This document shows, one piece after another, positions 33,145 through 40,145 of a stretch of DNA of 40,213 nt; position 1 is the stretch's first letter, and every line of letters starts with the position of its first letter. Source of the stretch: a virus. The notes under the pieces are model-generated. The model was not told where the DNA came from. It saw only the letters and a program-made list of their open reading frames with translations, and did not search any database. Made by a program: the position numbers and the translations under genes. The stretch lies in IMG/VR virus record IMGVR_UViG_3300036770_007858, positions 1-40,213 of that record. The stretch is one strand, 5' to 3'.

Positions 33145-34016
33145 AATTTATTGAGCGATTTGGTAAAGTTTAAAAATGTATCTGTTATAGTCCCTCCCGC
33201 AGCGGCGCTATGACCGCCTCCGTTAGCAATCTTTTTTGCTAACTCAGACATTGAAAGACTACATTTAGAAGAACGTCTAAATGACACAGACCCGGAATTT
33301 ACATTTACAACAATGCCTATATCCGCATCATACATATCAATGATAGTCTTTGCTACATCATTGATAGCGAAATCAGCAATAGTAGATACAATCTTTCTCT
33401 TTTGACCGGATATACTTATTTCCCCTATATGTATATCTAAATCCGCGACTGTTTGCTGTAGTTTTCTGTTGTAAATGTTTATAATACTTTTTTGCTGAGC
33501 ATTAAAGCCTTTAAACCCGTTATAGAACGAGTCATACATTTTTTGAATCCTATCTCCAGTAAGACCCCAGAACAGTCTATTCAAATCCAGCGTGAATGGA
33601 TATTTTAAAGTATATGAATCATAATCATCAATCAGATTGACCAGCAACTGCTGCTCTTTTATTAGTTTTGCCTTATCCTTATAAGTATCTATTATAAGTT
33701 TGGTGCAAGACGTATGAGGCTTTACTAATACTTTAGCAAACTGGTATTTACTTTTATTGAGTAAATGACTTTCATGATGATCAATAATAACTATATTTTT
33801 CTTATCAACTATATCTAAATGTTGACTAACATCAATGTCGCAGATAAAAATAGTTTTATAGTTATTCTGGTTTTGAATATACCAACTGCTAAAGTCGTTT
33901 CTAAATTTCTTAGGCGTAGTAGCGCGCACAGGTATCTGCCTACCAAACACCCAGGAAAGAGCGAGATTCGATCCCGCTCCATCCAGGTCAGCATCAACCC
34001 AAGAAAATAAACTCAT
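33141..34016 (-). CDS. DHH-DHHA1 phosphoesterase (291 aa)
   Basis: DHH-superfamily enzyme acting on phosphodiesters or oligonucleotides (nanoRNase/pAp phosphatase, GdpP-type and RecJ-related). Motif I VDADLDGAG begins at residue 7, motif II CDID at 59-62, motif III IDHHES at 78-83, a later LIDDYDSY supplies the fourth Asp, and GGGHSAAAGG near the C-terminus is the DHHA1 substrate-binding motif. All metal ligands appear intact. The start is taken at the ATG at 34016, after a promoter; a TTG at 34055 in the same frame is less likely. It lies between helicase and gp59 in the replication block. Candidate substrates are short oligonucleotides left by nucleases, or cyclic and linear dinucleotide signals. 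Confidence 0.8.
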   Translation of the reverse strand: MSLFSWVDADLDGAGSNLALSWVFGRQIPVRATTPKKFRNDFSSWYIQNQNNYKTIFICDIDVSQHLDIVDKKNIVIIDHHESHLLNKSKYQFAKVLVKPHTSCTKLIIDTYKDKAKLIKEQQLLVNLIDDYDSYTLKYPFTLDLNRLFWGLTGDRIQKMYDSFYNGFKGFNAQQKSIINIYNRKLQQTVADLDIHIGEISISGQKRKIVSTIADFAINDVAKTIIDMYDADIGIVVNVNSGSVSFRRSSKCSLSMSELAKKIANGGGHSAAAGGTITDTFLNFTKSLNKL

Positions 34017-34023
34017 AATACTA

Positions 34024-34055
34024 TATTTATATAGTATTCTTATAATATATGTCAA
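34024..34055 (-). promoter_or_regulatory. Combined sigma70-like and late-type promoter for the DHH operon
   Basis: On the minus strand TTGACA (34055-34050), then TATATA at 16 bp or TATAAA at 18 bp spacing. The same bases form the T4 late core TATAAATA (34031-34024), which ends 7 nt before the ATG at 34016. It overlaps the helicase 3' end. The operon could thus be read both early and late. Confidence 0.6.
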
Positions 34056-35380
34056 CTATCGGTTAACATTCTGAGAGTATTATAAACCTCATTTGCTTCG
34101 TCAGTATTGGAGATAGTCTCTTCATCAAACTCACTAAGAGTAAGAGTTGTATAATCAATACCAAACCGCTTCGTCCCGACCGCTCTACCAAATCGGTTCT
34201 TCATTATACCAGCATGGATAGTTTGAAACTCGATGTCTTCATCATCCTGCCAGAGACCCATAATAAAGTCAGCAGTAGCCGCAACCCCTACAGATTCTGA
34301 CAAGCCATCAAGCCCAGGGCTCGCTTCATTAAAGCTACCACGATTCAACTGCGTTGCTGTAATAATAGGGCAGTTAAATATATACGTCATAGCGCGAAGT
34401 TGCTCTGTAATATATTTTACCCGCTCATATAGGTTAGCTCCCGCAGGTGAGTTCAGCAAGTTTAAGTAATCAATAACAATAGCATCAAACTTGATACCAC
34501 TATTATGGAGTTTTTTGATAAACCCTGATATCTGCTTAGGGGTAATCGTAGAAGGAGGAAACTCTTTAATGTATATTCTACGCTTAGGATTGTTTGCCTT
34601 GATTTTTAGCATATCCCTCCTCAAAGTCTCGCTCGAGAATTGAAGTTCAGATAGAGGGATTGCTGTAGCATTAGAACACAAGCGTCGAGCATACACCATC
34701 TCAGACATTTCAAGAGATATAACCAAAACATTATGACCTGAAGCGGATATATTATTTGCTATATTACCCAAAAAGATACTCTTACCAACATTCGGTCTAC
34801 CAGCATAGATATAAATGGCTCTACCATCTCTTTTAAACCCTCCTCCGAGAATTTTGTCCATCCATTCCCAACCAGATGAAATAACCGGGTCAGTTTTATT
34901 TAAATCATCGACAATACGGTCAATATCGCTATATAACTCAATACCATGGTCGGTAGTTAGGTTAATATTACATGCTTTCTCAAATTTATTGAGAATAAGT
35001 TCTGTATCAGCGCCGCCCTCGCTAACCATTTTAGCAGTTTCAAGAAGGGTATTATAGACTCCCTTCTCTTTTATAAACTGCTCGGTATTTCTTTCTAACT
35101 CTTCCGCATTATATTTTTTATCAAGATGAGTAAACTCCTCTACCACCTTTTTAAAGGAACTTTTTAACTCATCTGTAGTTAAAAGCGCTTTTACTTCTGT
35201 AATATTCGGGCAAGTTTTATTTCTATCATGGAAGTTAGAAATAATATCAATAATATCGCGATTATTTTTATTGTCAAAGAGGTCAGGGGTTAAAAAGTCA
35301 ATAACAGAGGTTAAATATGCCTCATTAGTAAGACAATGGAAAAGAATAATCTTCTCCATAAAGGAATGGTCGAGTTTCAT
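34052..35380 (-). CDS. 41: Replicative DNA helicase, DnaB/T4 gp41 family (442 aa)
   Basis: Hexameric 5'-3' helicase that drives the fork and works with the primase at 25899. The N-terminal helical domain covers residues 1-140. The RecA-like motor has Walker A GRPNVGKS at 194-201, ISLEMS at 221-226, Walker B IVIDYLNLL near 301-309, the QLNR motif (TATQLNRGS) and the arginine-finger region KNRFGR near the end. The length is close to T4 gp41 (475 aa). The 24-nt leader contains a 12-bp GC-rich palindrome at 35389-35400. Confidence 0.92.
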   Translation of the reverse strand: MKLDHSFMEKIILFHCLTNEAYLTSVIDFLTPDLFDNKNNRDIIDIISNFHDRNKTCPNITEVKALLTTDELKSSFKKVVEEFTHLDKKYNAEELERNTEQFIKEKGVYNTLLETAKMVSEGGADTELILNKFEKACNINLTTDHGIELYSDIDRIVDDLNKTDPVISSGWEWMDKILGGGFKRDGRAIYIYAGRPNVGKSIFLGNIANNISASGHNVLVISLEMSEMVYARRLCSNATAIPLSELQFSSETLRRDMLKIKANNPKRRIYIKEFPPSTITPKQISGFIKKLHNSGIKFDAIVIDYLNLLNSPAGANLYERVKYITEQLRAMTYIFNCPIITATQLNRGSFNEASPGLDGLSESVGVAATADFIMGLWQDDEDIEFQTIHAGIMKNRFGRAVGTKRFGIDYTTLTLSEFDEETISNTDEANEVYNTLRMLTDS

Positions 35381-35388
35381 ATAAAGTG

Positions 35389-35400
35389 CACCGTACGGTG
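35389..35400. repeat. GC-rich palindrome upstream of the helicase gene
   Basis: CACCGTACGGTG, a perfect 12-bp palindrome in an otherwise AT-rich stretch, 8 bp before the helicase ATG. It could be an operator or a translational hairpin. Confidence 0.5.
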
Positions 35401-35404
35401 AAGG

Positions 35405-35920
35405 TTAATCCGTAGGGTAACTCCACACAGCAAACAGCTTATCTAACTTATAGTATAGTTTATACTTTTCAATAGTAGAAAGGCTTTCAAACCCTTTTAC
35501 TTTTCTACAGTTCATAGTATCTGATATAGCAACAGCGAACGATGTAAGTTCGCCATCTGGTATATGAGATATATTAATATTATCATCGCACCACTCGATA
35601 AAAGATTTAGTAAAATGCTCTTTACCAGGCCATCTTCTCAATCTCTCCTCGCACATTCCCAGAGCATGGTCAATAAGCCATTTCATATTTGATTTAGATT
35701 TTACTACCCATTTAGAGCAAGGGTGATTTCTATGCCTTTTTGCTTGTTTGCGTGGCTGCCCAGTAGCAGTGCGCGGGCAATCTGGTTGTTCGAGTTGTTC
35801 CTGCGTAAAACAATAAGCGAGCATTTGACCAGACTCGATAATCATCTTTGACCTAATATGCTTATCGCACATTAGATGCGCAGCCTTTTTAGGGTCATCA
35901 TCCAAAACAAATATATTCAT
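35405..35920 (-). CDS. Conserved-looking phage protein with CDKH motif (171 aa)
   Basis: Begins MNIFVLDDDPKKAAHLMCDKH, followed by RSKMIIESGQML, a basic RKQAKRHRNHPCSKWV and NMKWLIDHALGMCEE. The pattern D-x-x-P-x(n)-A-x-x-x-C-DKH-x-x-K-M-I-E occurs in uncharacterised proteins of many marine and T4-like phages (recollection). Several Cys and His residues could bind metal. No enzyme can be named. It is transcribed from a sigma70-like promoter that ends 5 nt before its ATG and is followed after 24 nt by the helicase, so it probably heads the helicase transcript. Confidence 0.7.
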   Translation of the reverse strand: MNIFVLDDDPKKAAHLMCDKHIRSKMIIESGQMLAYCFTQEQLEQPDCPRTATGQPRKQAKRHRNHPCSKWVVKSKSNMKWLIDHALGMCEERLRRWPGKEHFTKSFIEWCDDNINISHIPDGELTSFAVAISDTMNCRKVKGFESLSTIEKYKLYYKLDKLFAVWSYPTD

Positions 35921-35925
35921 ATATA

Positions 35926-35954
35926 ACTATAATATATTTGTTCCTACAAATCAA
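35926..35954 (-). promoter_or_regulatory. Sigma70-like promoter for the helicase operon
   Basis: On the minus strand TTGATT (35954-35949), 17-bp spacer, TATAGT (35931-35926), then 5 nt to the ATG at 35920. It has the same -10 and spacer as the gp32 promoter. Confidence 0.6.
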
Positions 35955-35959
35955 TAGAT

Positions 35960-36640
35960 TTATCCCCATTTATTCATAAACCAATCCTGACCTTTCCGCC
36001 ACTCTTCGTCTGGATTTGTTAAACCTGGCGACATATGAATAATAGGTATATCCCAAACCCCAATTTTATACTGGTTTTTATTACATTCTAAAGAAAAATC
36101 CAAATCATAATAATGGAATCTGGCTGGATTAGTTTCATCAAACCGGATATTCTTTAATACCTTCGACTTTACAGCCATAAACACCCCATCTATTAGTAGC
36201 GCTCTGCTCGGCATAGGACCGAAAGAGGTAATATAATAAGGCTCAAGGGAACCCGGTTCCCTACTAACCGGATGCGCCGCTGCTCCTCGATGGTCTTGCT
36301 TATTTCCCATGATATGCCACAAGCAAGGCTCTTTAATCTGAGCATTTAGCGTTCCCGCTACACCTATTACATCATAAGTCTTGAACCCTTCTTCTAACTT
36401 AGAGTGTAAATCCTTACAATTTATATAAACATCATCATGAACAAACACTATAGCAGTGTCATCTTGAAAATAGTCTATATTTTTATCAATAAAATCATTA
36501 TATACAGTACATATAGACTTTTTATTAGACTTAAACTCATATATTTCTGTATGATTAGTTAGTTTTTCCACACTCTTACTTAGAAGGGTAGTTTCGTCCC
36601 CTTTACTACAGGAGACAATAGCAATATTATTAACTTTCAT
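35960..36640 (-). CDS. Glycosyltransferase, GT-A fold (226 aa)
   Basis: Glyco_tranf_2_5-like protein. The N-terminus MKVNNIAIVSCSKGDE, a strand-end DxD-like motif VHDDVYI at residues 67-73, IDGVFMAVKS near 150, the acidic HYYDLDFSLEC near 171-181 and the final IPIIHMSPG are typical. It transfers a sugar from a nucleotide-sugar; the acceptor (DNA base, host glycan or virion protein) is unknown. Its start overlaps the amidotransferase stop (ATGA), so the two proteins are made together and may act in one pathway. No membrane anchor is seen. Confidence 0.8.
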   Translation of the reverse strand: MKVNNIAIVSCSKGDETTLLSKSVEKLTNHTEIYEFKSNKKSICTVYNDFIDKNIDYFQDDTAIVFVHDDVYINCKDLHSKLEEGFKTYDVIGVAGTLNAQIKEPCLWHIMGNKQDHRGAAAHPVSREPGSLEPYYITSFGPMPSRALLIDGVFMAVKSKVLKNIRFDETNPARFHYYDLDFSLECNKNQYKIGVWDIPIIHMSPGLTNPDEEWRKGQDWFMNKWG

Positions 36641-37302
36641 AAAACAAAAAACGGGGAACTACACTTGAACTGACCAGTGAGAGTAAGACCATTGGCAGTC
36701 AACTCAAAAATCTTTCCTTCCGGAACCTCTTCCCACTTATTGGAACTATTGATAGATGAAAAATTTCCCTTCTTATCAGCAAATAAAGTTGAGCCCTGTC
36801 TTGCTATATAAACTTTCTTAGTCATATCATTATAAATCCAAACCGAGAAAGTGCCCTCTATCAAAGATAGTGCTCGCGATATAGAGTTTATACACTTTGA
36901 TTCATCACTGCCAAATCTGTTTGTCAATATAGGTATAAGTTTAGAATCAACCGAAACTTTAACCCCATCATTATACTCAAAGACTAACTTGTCCTGATTC
37001 GTAATAACCCCATTATGCGCAATAACCCAGTCTCCTATAATAAACGGGTGAGTAGTATTTTCTGCCCAGACTCTATTTGCTCCAGTCGGAGCCTGTAAAT
37101 GACCGAGATATATAGAATGTTTTGTTTTTTGAGTTTTTTCTTCTATTTTAGCGCTCCCAGGCCACCTGTTTACAACATATGGTACCTTATTATTAGGCTC
37201 ATTTATGCCAGTCATAGACCCACTCCAAGACCCTCTTTGAACATTTGCGTTATGCAAGATTTCAAACATCTCCCTATTAAATGATCCAAATATAGCGCAC
37301 AT
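36637..37302 (-). CDS. Class II glutamine amidotransferase, stand-alone (221 aa)
   Basis: N-terminal-nucleophile glutaminase. Cys2 follows the initiator Met (MCAIFG). GHLQAPTG at 67-74, THPF at 84-87, HNGVITN at 96-102 and DSK at 119-121 are the glutamine-binding motifs, and a partly conserved RWPG is at 46-49. It liberates ammonia from glutamine for a partner, but no synthetase domain is fused. Possible partners are the coupled glycosyltransferase (amino-sugar chemistry) or the QueC-like enzyme at 39414 (amidine formation as in Gat-QueC). The promoter is an exact late consensus 6 nt upstream of the ATG. Confidence 0.85.
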   Translation of the reverse strand: MCAIFGSFNREMFEILHNANVQRGSWSGSMTGINEPNNKVPYVVNRWPGSAKIEEKTQKTKHSIYLGHLQAPTGANRVWAENTTHPFIIGDWVIAHNGVITNQDKLVFEYNDGVKVSVDSKLIPILTNRFGSDESKCINSISRALSLIEGTFSVWIYNDMTKKVYIARQGSTLFADKKGNFSSINSSNKWEEVPEGKIFELTANGLTLTGQFKCSSPFFVL

Positions 37303-37308
37303 CGTGTA

Positions 37309-37316
37309 TATTTATA
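37309..37316 (-). promoter_or_regulatory. Consensus T4-type late promoter
   Basis: TATAAATA on the minus strand, ending 6 nt before the ATG at 37302. A GGAG lies upstream of the core, too far away to act as a ribosome-binding site. Confidence 0.65.
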
Positions 37317-37363
37317 TCTCCTATTAAAGGTATATTTGTTCCTAAAAAAATCAACTTTTTACA

Positions 37364-37369
37364 TAAATA
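37364..37369 (+). promoter_or_regulatory. T4-type late promoter core
   Basis: ATAAATA with the TAAATA core ending 5 nt before the ATG at 37375. Confidence 0.6.
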
Positions 37370-37374
37370 TAAAC

Positions 37375-38700
37375 ATGAAAGATTGGCAAGAGCACGAAGC
37401 AATTTACAAAGTCTATACAGAAGCAAAACAATTTGAAGCAGGCAAATACCATCCTCGGTTCGGTAAAACTGCTCAAGAATTTAGGTCTCAAGGAGCATCC
37501 GTTCCATCGAGAGACGCGATGATTTTTATTAGTAATCTACTCGAATATGTAGGCATTTTTACTGAAGATGAAACAGACTCTGTTGTAAAGAATTTTAATG
37601 CTGCTGAAAGACGTTTAAGATTTCTCGAGCTTTTAGAGATTCACTCTGAGGAGATTAAATCGTCTGCTGCTGATATTGATGAGCAATATGCTATGCAGTT
37701 TGAAAAATTCTTTAAAGTCGAATCTTCAAATAGAGGTCAGCGTGGTAGAGGAGAAAAATATTCCGCAAATGCTGCTGCTATAGAGATGGCGAAGCGGCAA
37801 AAAGAAGAACTACAACGACTTAAATCAATGGCGTCAGGGGGAGCAGCAGATGCTCTCAACGTTCTCTCTGCTGGACTTGACGAAGCAGAGAATGAAATGT
37901 TTGGCTCGCTTAAAGCAAGTTTTGAAGACCCTACCACGATGTTTGAAATTAAGCTCGCTAATGCTGGCTTTGCTGATAAGGTTGTTAACTTTCTTAAACC
38001 GTTCGCTGGCGATTCTGAGGTCGAGGTGTATGGAGATACAGTTGAGTTTTCTGCAGACCCAGATTCCCAAATCGCTAAGTTAGTAGCGAAGGTCGGGCGA
38101 GATAAAGTCGAAGAAACTATAAACGACTGGCTGGAAGGCAATACTACTGGAGGAGTAACTATTATTACCCCTCCTGACGAGCCCGGCGCTGCTGAAGGTC
38201 TTGTCGCGCCGAAAGCGAGAAGAGCGCCAATGAGCGAGCCCGAAGATACTGATGAAGATCCGGAATACGGTAGCGCATTACCAGACGCACCTGAAATGGG
38301 AGATGAAGAGAGATATTCTCCTAGATCTTCTTCAAGACCTTCGTTTACGGGAGATGATGAAGACTATGGCGGAGATAGCGACTATACTCCAAGATGGGCC
38401 CGTGAAGAAGAGGAACACGAAGGAGCGAGAAGGTCTCCGGAAGAAGGTGAATATGATCGCTCGGAGGATTATGATGAAGACGCTTATGATGATGAAGCTG
38501 ATCTCGATGATGATGGAGAACTCAGTGAATATGAAAAGAAGCGAGGCAGCGCTATTAAAAAAGCGATGAAGAGGGAAAAAGAAGAAAATAACGAAGATAT
38601 TAAAATGTCTCCGCAGCAAATGAATCAATGGATGTATAATCAGCGTGCTTCGAGAATGCAAAATAATCTTAGACAAAATGAGCGCTGGGGTAACTATTAA
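37375..38700 (+). CDS. Acidic scaffold-like or internal head protein (441 aa)
   Basis: The start is taken at ATG 37375, set by the late promoter; the frame runs 13 codons further upstream to a TTG. The N-terminal 120 residues are helical (EHEAIYKVYTEAKQF, LEYVGIFTEDETD). A basic RGQRGRGEKY and a coiled-coil region follow. Residues about 270-400 are extremely acidic and low in complexity (Asp/Glu/Arg/Ser/Tyr, for example YDEDAYDDEADLDDDGE), and the end is basic and Gln/Asn/Met-rich. Such composition suits a scaffold or an internal head protein. The YTE-A at residues 14-17 could be a prohead protease site. No homologue is recognised. Confidence 0.6.
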   Translation: MKDWQEHEAIYKVYTEAKQFEAGKYHPRFGKTAQEFRSQGASVPSRDAMIFISNLLEYVGIFTEDETDSVVKNFNAAERRLRFLELLEIHSEEIKSSAADIDEQYAMQFEKFFKVESSNRGQRGRGEKYSANAAAIEMAKRQKEELQRLKSMASGGAADALNVLSAGLDEAENEMFGSLKASFEDPTTMFEIKLANAGFADKVVNFLKPFAGDSEVEVYGDTVEFSADPDSQIAKLVAKVGRDKVEETINDWLEGNTTGGVTIITPPDEPGAAEGLVAPKARRAPMSEPEDTDEDPEYGSALPDAPEMGDEERYSPRSSSRPSFTGDDEDYGGDSDYTPRWAREEEEHEGARRSPEEGEYDRSEDYDEDAYDDEADLDDDGELSEYEKKRGSAIKKAMKREKEENNEDIKMSPQQMNQWMYNQRASRMQNNLRQNERWGNY

Positions 38701-38713
38701 GAATCTTTTTAAC

Positions 38714-38719
38714 TAAATA
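38714..38719 (+). promoter_or_regulatory. T4-type late promoter core
   Basis: CTAAATA with the TAAATA core ending 6 nt before the ATG at 38726. Confidence 0.55.
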
Positions 38720-38725
38720 TACTAT

Positions 38726-39382
38726 ATGAAATATATCTCATACAACGATCAGGAACTCTTATCCGAGAGTTATAACTCTATTAACGTTAAGCAAATAATG
38801 CTCGAATCCTCAGTCGATTCATTCATTAAAAATGCCCCTAATGTAGATACTCTCGCAGAGGCATATGCTATATTAGATATATATAATGATCTAGTTGAAG
38901 AGGGTCTATTTGGAGGCTTGGCGAATGTCGCAAAAGGAGTCGGGGGCACTATTGCTCGTGGTGCTCAAAACGTCGCGTCAGGCGCGCAGGCAGCCGGTAA
39001 AGCTGTAGTTCAAGGAGCAAAGACGGCTGGTCAAATGGCGGGAGCTGCAGCTAACACGGTTGGTAGTAATATCGCCGGTATGTATGCCTCCGGATCAAAT
39101 GCTGCTGAGGCAAAAAAAATTATAGCTCAAGCAGCGGAGGCGGCTCAGCAAATCATAGATCTAGTAAACAGAGCGAAAGAGCTTGATAAATCAGTATTTG
39201 CTGGCAAAAAGCAACCCGAGCAGGTAGCTCTCGGAACGTTGAAGACCTACTTACAGCAAGTCGGAACAAATACTGATCAAGCTGCTACTGCCGCGAGAGA
39301 TAAAGGAGTTTTTGGCGGAGTCGGTGGAGCAATGAGACAGGCCTATCAAGGCGGTGCTGCTCCAGCACCAGCAAACCCGTAA
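38726..39382 (+). CDS. Gly/Ala-rich late protein, possible internal or ejected virion protein (218 aa)
   Basis: N-terminal 60 residues: MKYISYNDQELLSES, then acidic helices with several L-x-E sites (LLSE-S, IMLE-S, TLAE-A) resembling T4 prohead protease cleavage points. Residues 60-125 are a Gly/Ala-rich, regularly basic segment (GLFGGLANVAKGVGG, GAQNVASGAQAAGKAV) of amphipathic, membrane-active character. The C-terminal 90 residues are helical and Ala/Gln-rich. Packing in the head and entry with DNA is a reasonable inference. It has its own late promoter and ends at a strong bidirectional terminator. Confidence 0.6.
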   Translation: MKYISYNDQELLSESYNSINVKQIMLESSVDSFIKNAPNVDTLAEAYAILDIYNDLVEEGLFGGLANVAKGVGGTIARGAQNVASGAQAAGKAVVQGAKTAGQMAGAAANTVGSNIAGMYASGSNAAEAKKIIAQAAEAAQQIIDLVNRAKELDKSVFAGKKQPEQVALGTLKTYLQQVGTNTDQAATAARDKGVFGGVGGAMRQAYQGGAAPAPANP

Positions 39383-39395
39383 TATTATTAAATCC

Positions 39396-39443
39396 AAAAA
39401 AAGGCATAGGGGGTTAGAAAATTCTCCCTATGCCTTTTTCTTT
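39396..39443. terminator. Bidirectional rho-independent terminator
   Basis: Stem GGCATAGGG (39403-39411) with CCCTATGCC (39426-39434), 14-nt loop, flanked by seven A on the left and TTTTTCTTT on the right, so it works on both strands. It ends the plus-strand head-protein gene and lies partly within the last codons of the QueC-like gene. Confidence 0.85.
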
Positions 39444-40145
39444 GTAAATAGCATCTAATCTATCTTGCTCCTCGTATTTAACCGGGTCCTGATAGCCTGC
39501 CTCAATAAACCCTTGTAGTCTTAAGGAACTACTCGCGGTAGAAGCGCTGGGTAGTTCCCCTCCTTCATAACAGGTCCAGGTATTGCTAAAATCTACCTTA
39601 TATTTGATACCTTCCCTTACAATATCTGCTTTAGACATATCAATAAGAGGAGCTTCAATTCTAACTGGTGAATTTCTATTGAGATTCAAAATGTTATTTA
39701 TAGAATCAAGGAATTCAGGAGAGCCATCCCAGTAGCCAGCCAGGCTATCGGCTTGGGCCGCTCCATGCCATACGACATTGGCACCTACTGCCTCTGCTCG
39801 AGCACTACATATAGACAGAAATATCATATTTCTATTAGGCACATATGTTTTAGGTTGCGCTTCACCTCTAATATCTTTTACATTAGGGGTCTCAATATTA
39901 TCATTAGTAAGAGATGATGTTGGCGCCAACTCTCTAATAAAAGATACATCCAATATCTGATGCGATATATTAGGATTTTTTTGCTTTGCTAATTCTATTT
40001 GAATCTTAGCATATTCAATCTCTTTTGAATGTCTCTGATTATAATCAAACGTCAAGCAATGAACTTCATCAAACTCCGCTGCCGCTCTATGGAGTAGAAC
40101 AGTTGAATCCATTCCCCCGCTTATCGGTAATACTACTTTACTCAT
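39414..40145 (-). CDS. queC: QueC-like PP-loop enzyme (7-cyano-7-deazaguanine synthase family), zinc cysteines lost (243 aa)
   Basis: ATP-dependent PP-loop enzyme; QueC converts 7-carboxy-7-deazaguanine to preQ0. SGGMDS at residues 9-14 is the PP-loop, YVPNRNMIFLSIC at 101-113 matches the family's VPxRNxIFLS, and TWTCYEGGE at 190-198 precedes the usual zinc site. There the expected cysteines are Ser200, Thr203 and Ser206, with LRLQGF kept after them; only Cys192 remains. The usual SGYPDCRPEF segment reads AGYWDGSPEF. It is either a diverged preQ0 synthase or a related base- or nucleotide-modifying enzyme. The ATG overlaps an upstream stop (ATGA), and the 3' end contains the terminator stem. 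Confidence 0.75.
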   Translation of the reverse strand: MSKVVLPISGGMDSTVLLHRAAAEFDEVHCLTFDYNQRHSKEIEYAKIQIELAKQKNPNISHQILDVSFIRELAPTSSLTNDNIETPNVKDIRGEAQPKTYVPNRNMIFLSICSARAEAVGANVVWHGAAQADSLAGYWDGSPEFLDSINNILNLNRNSPVRIEAPLIDMSKADIVREGIKYKVDFSNTWTCYEGGELPSASTASSSLRLQGFIEAGYQDPVKYEEQDRLDAIYKEKGIGRIF

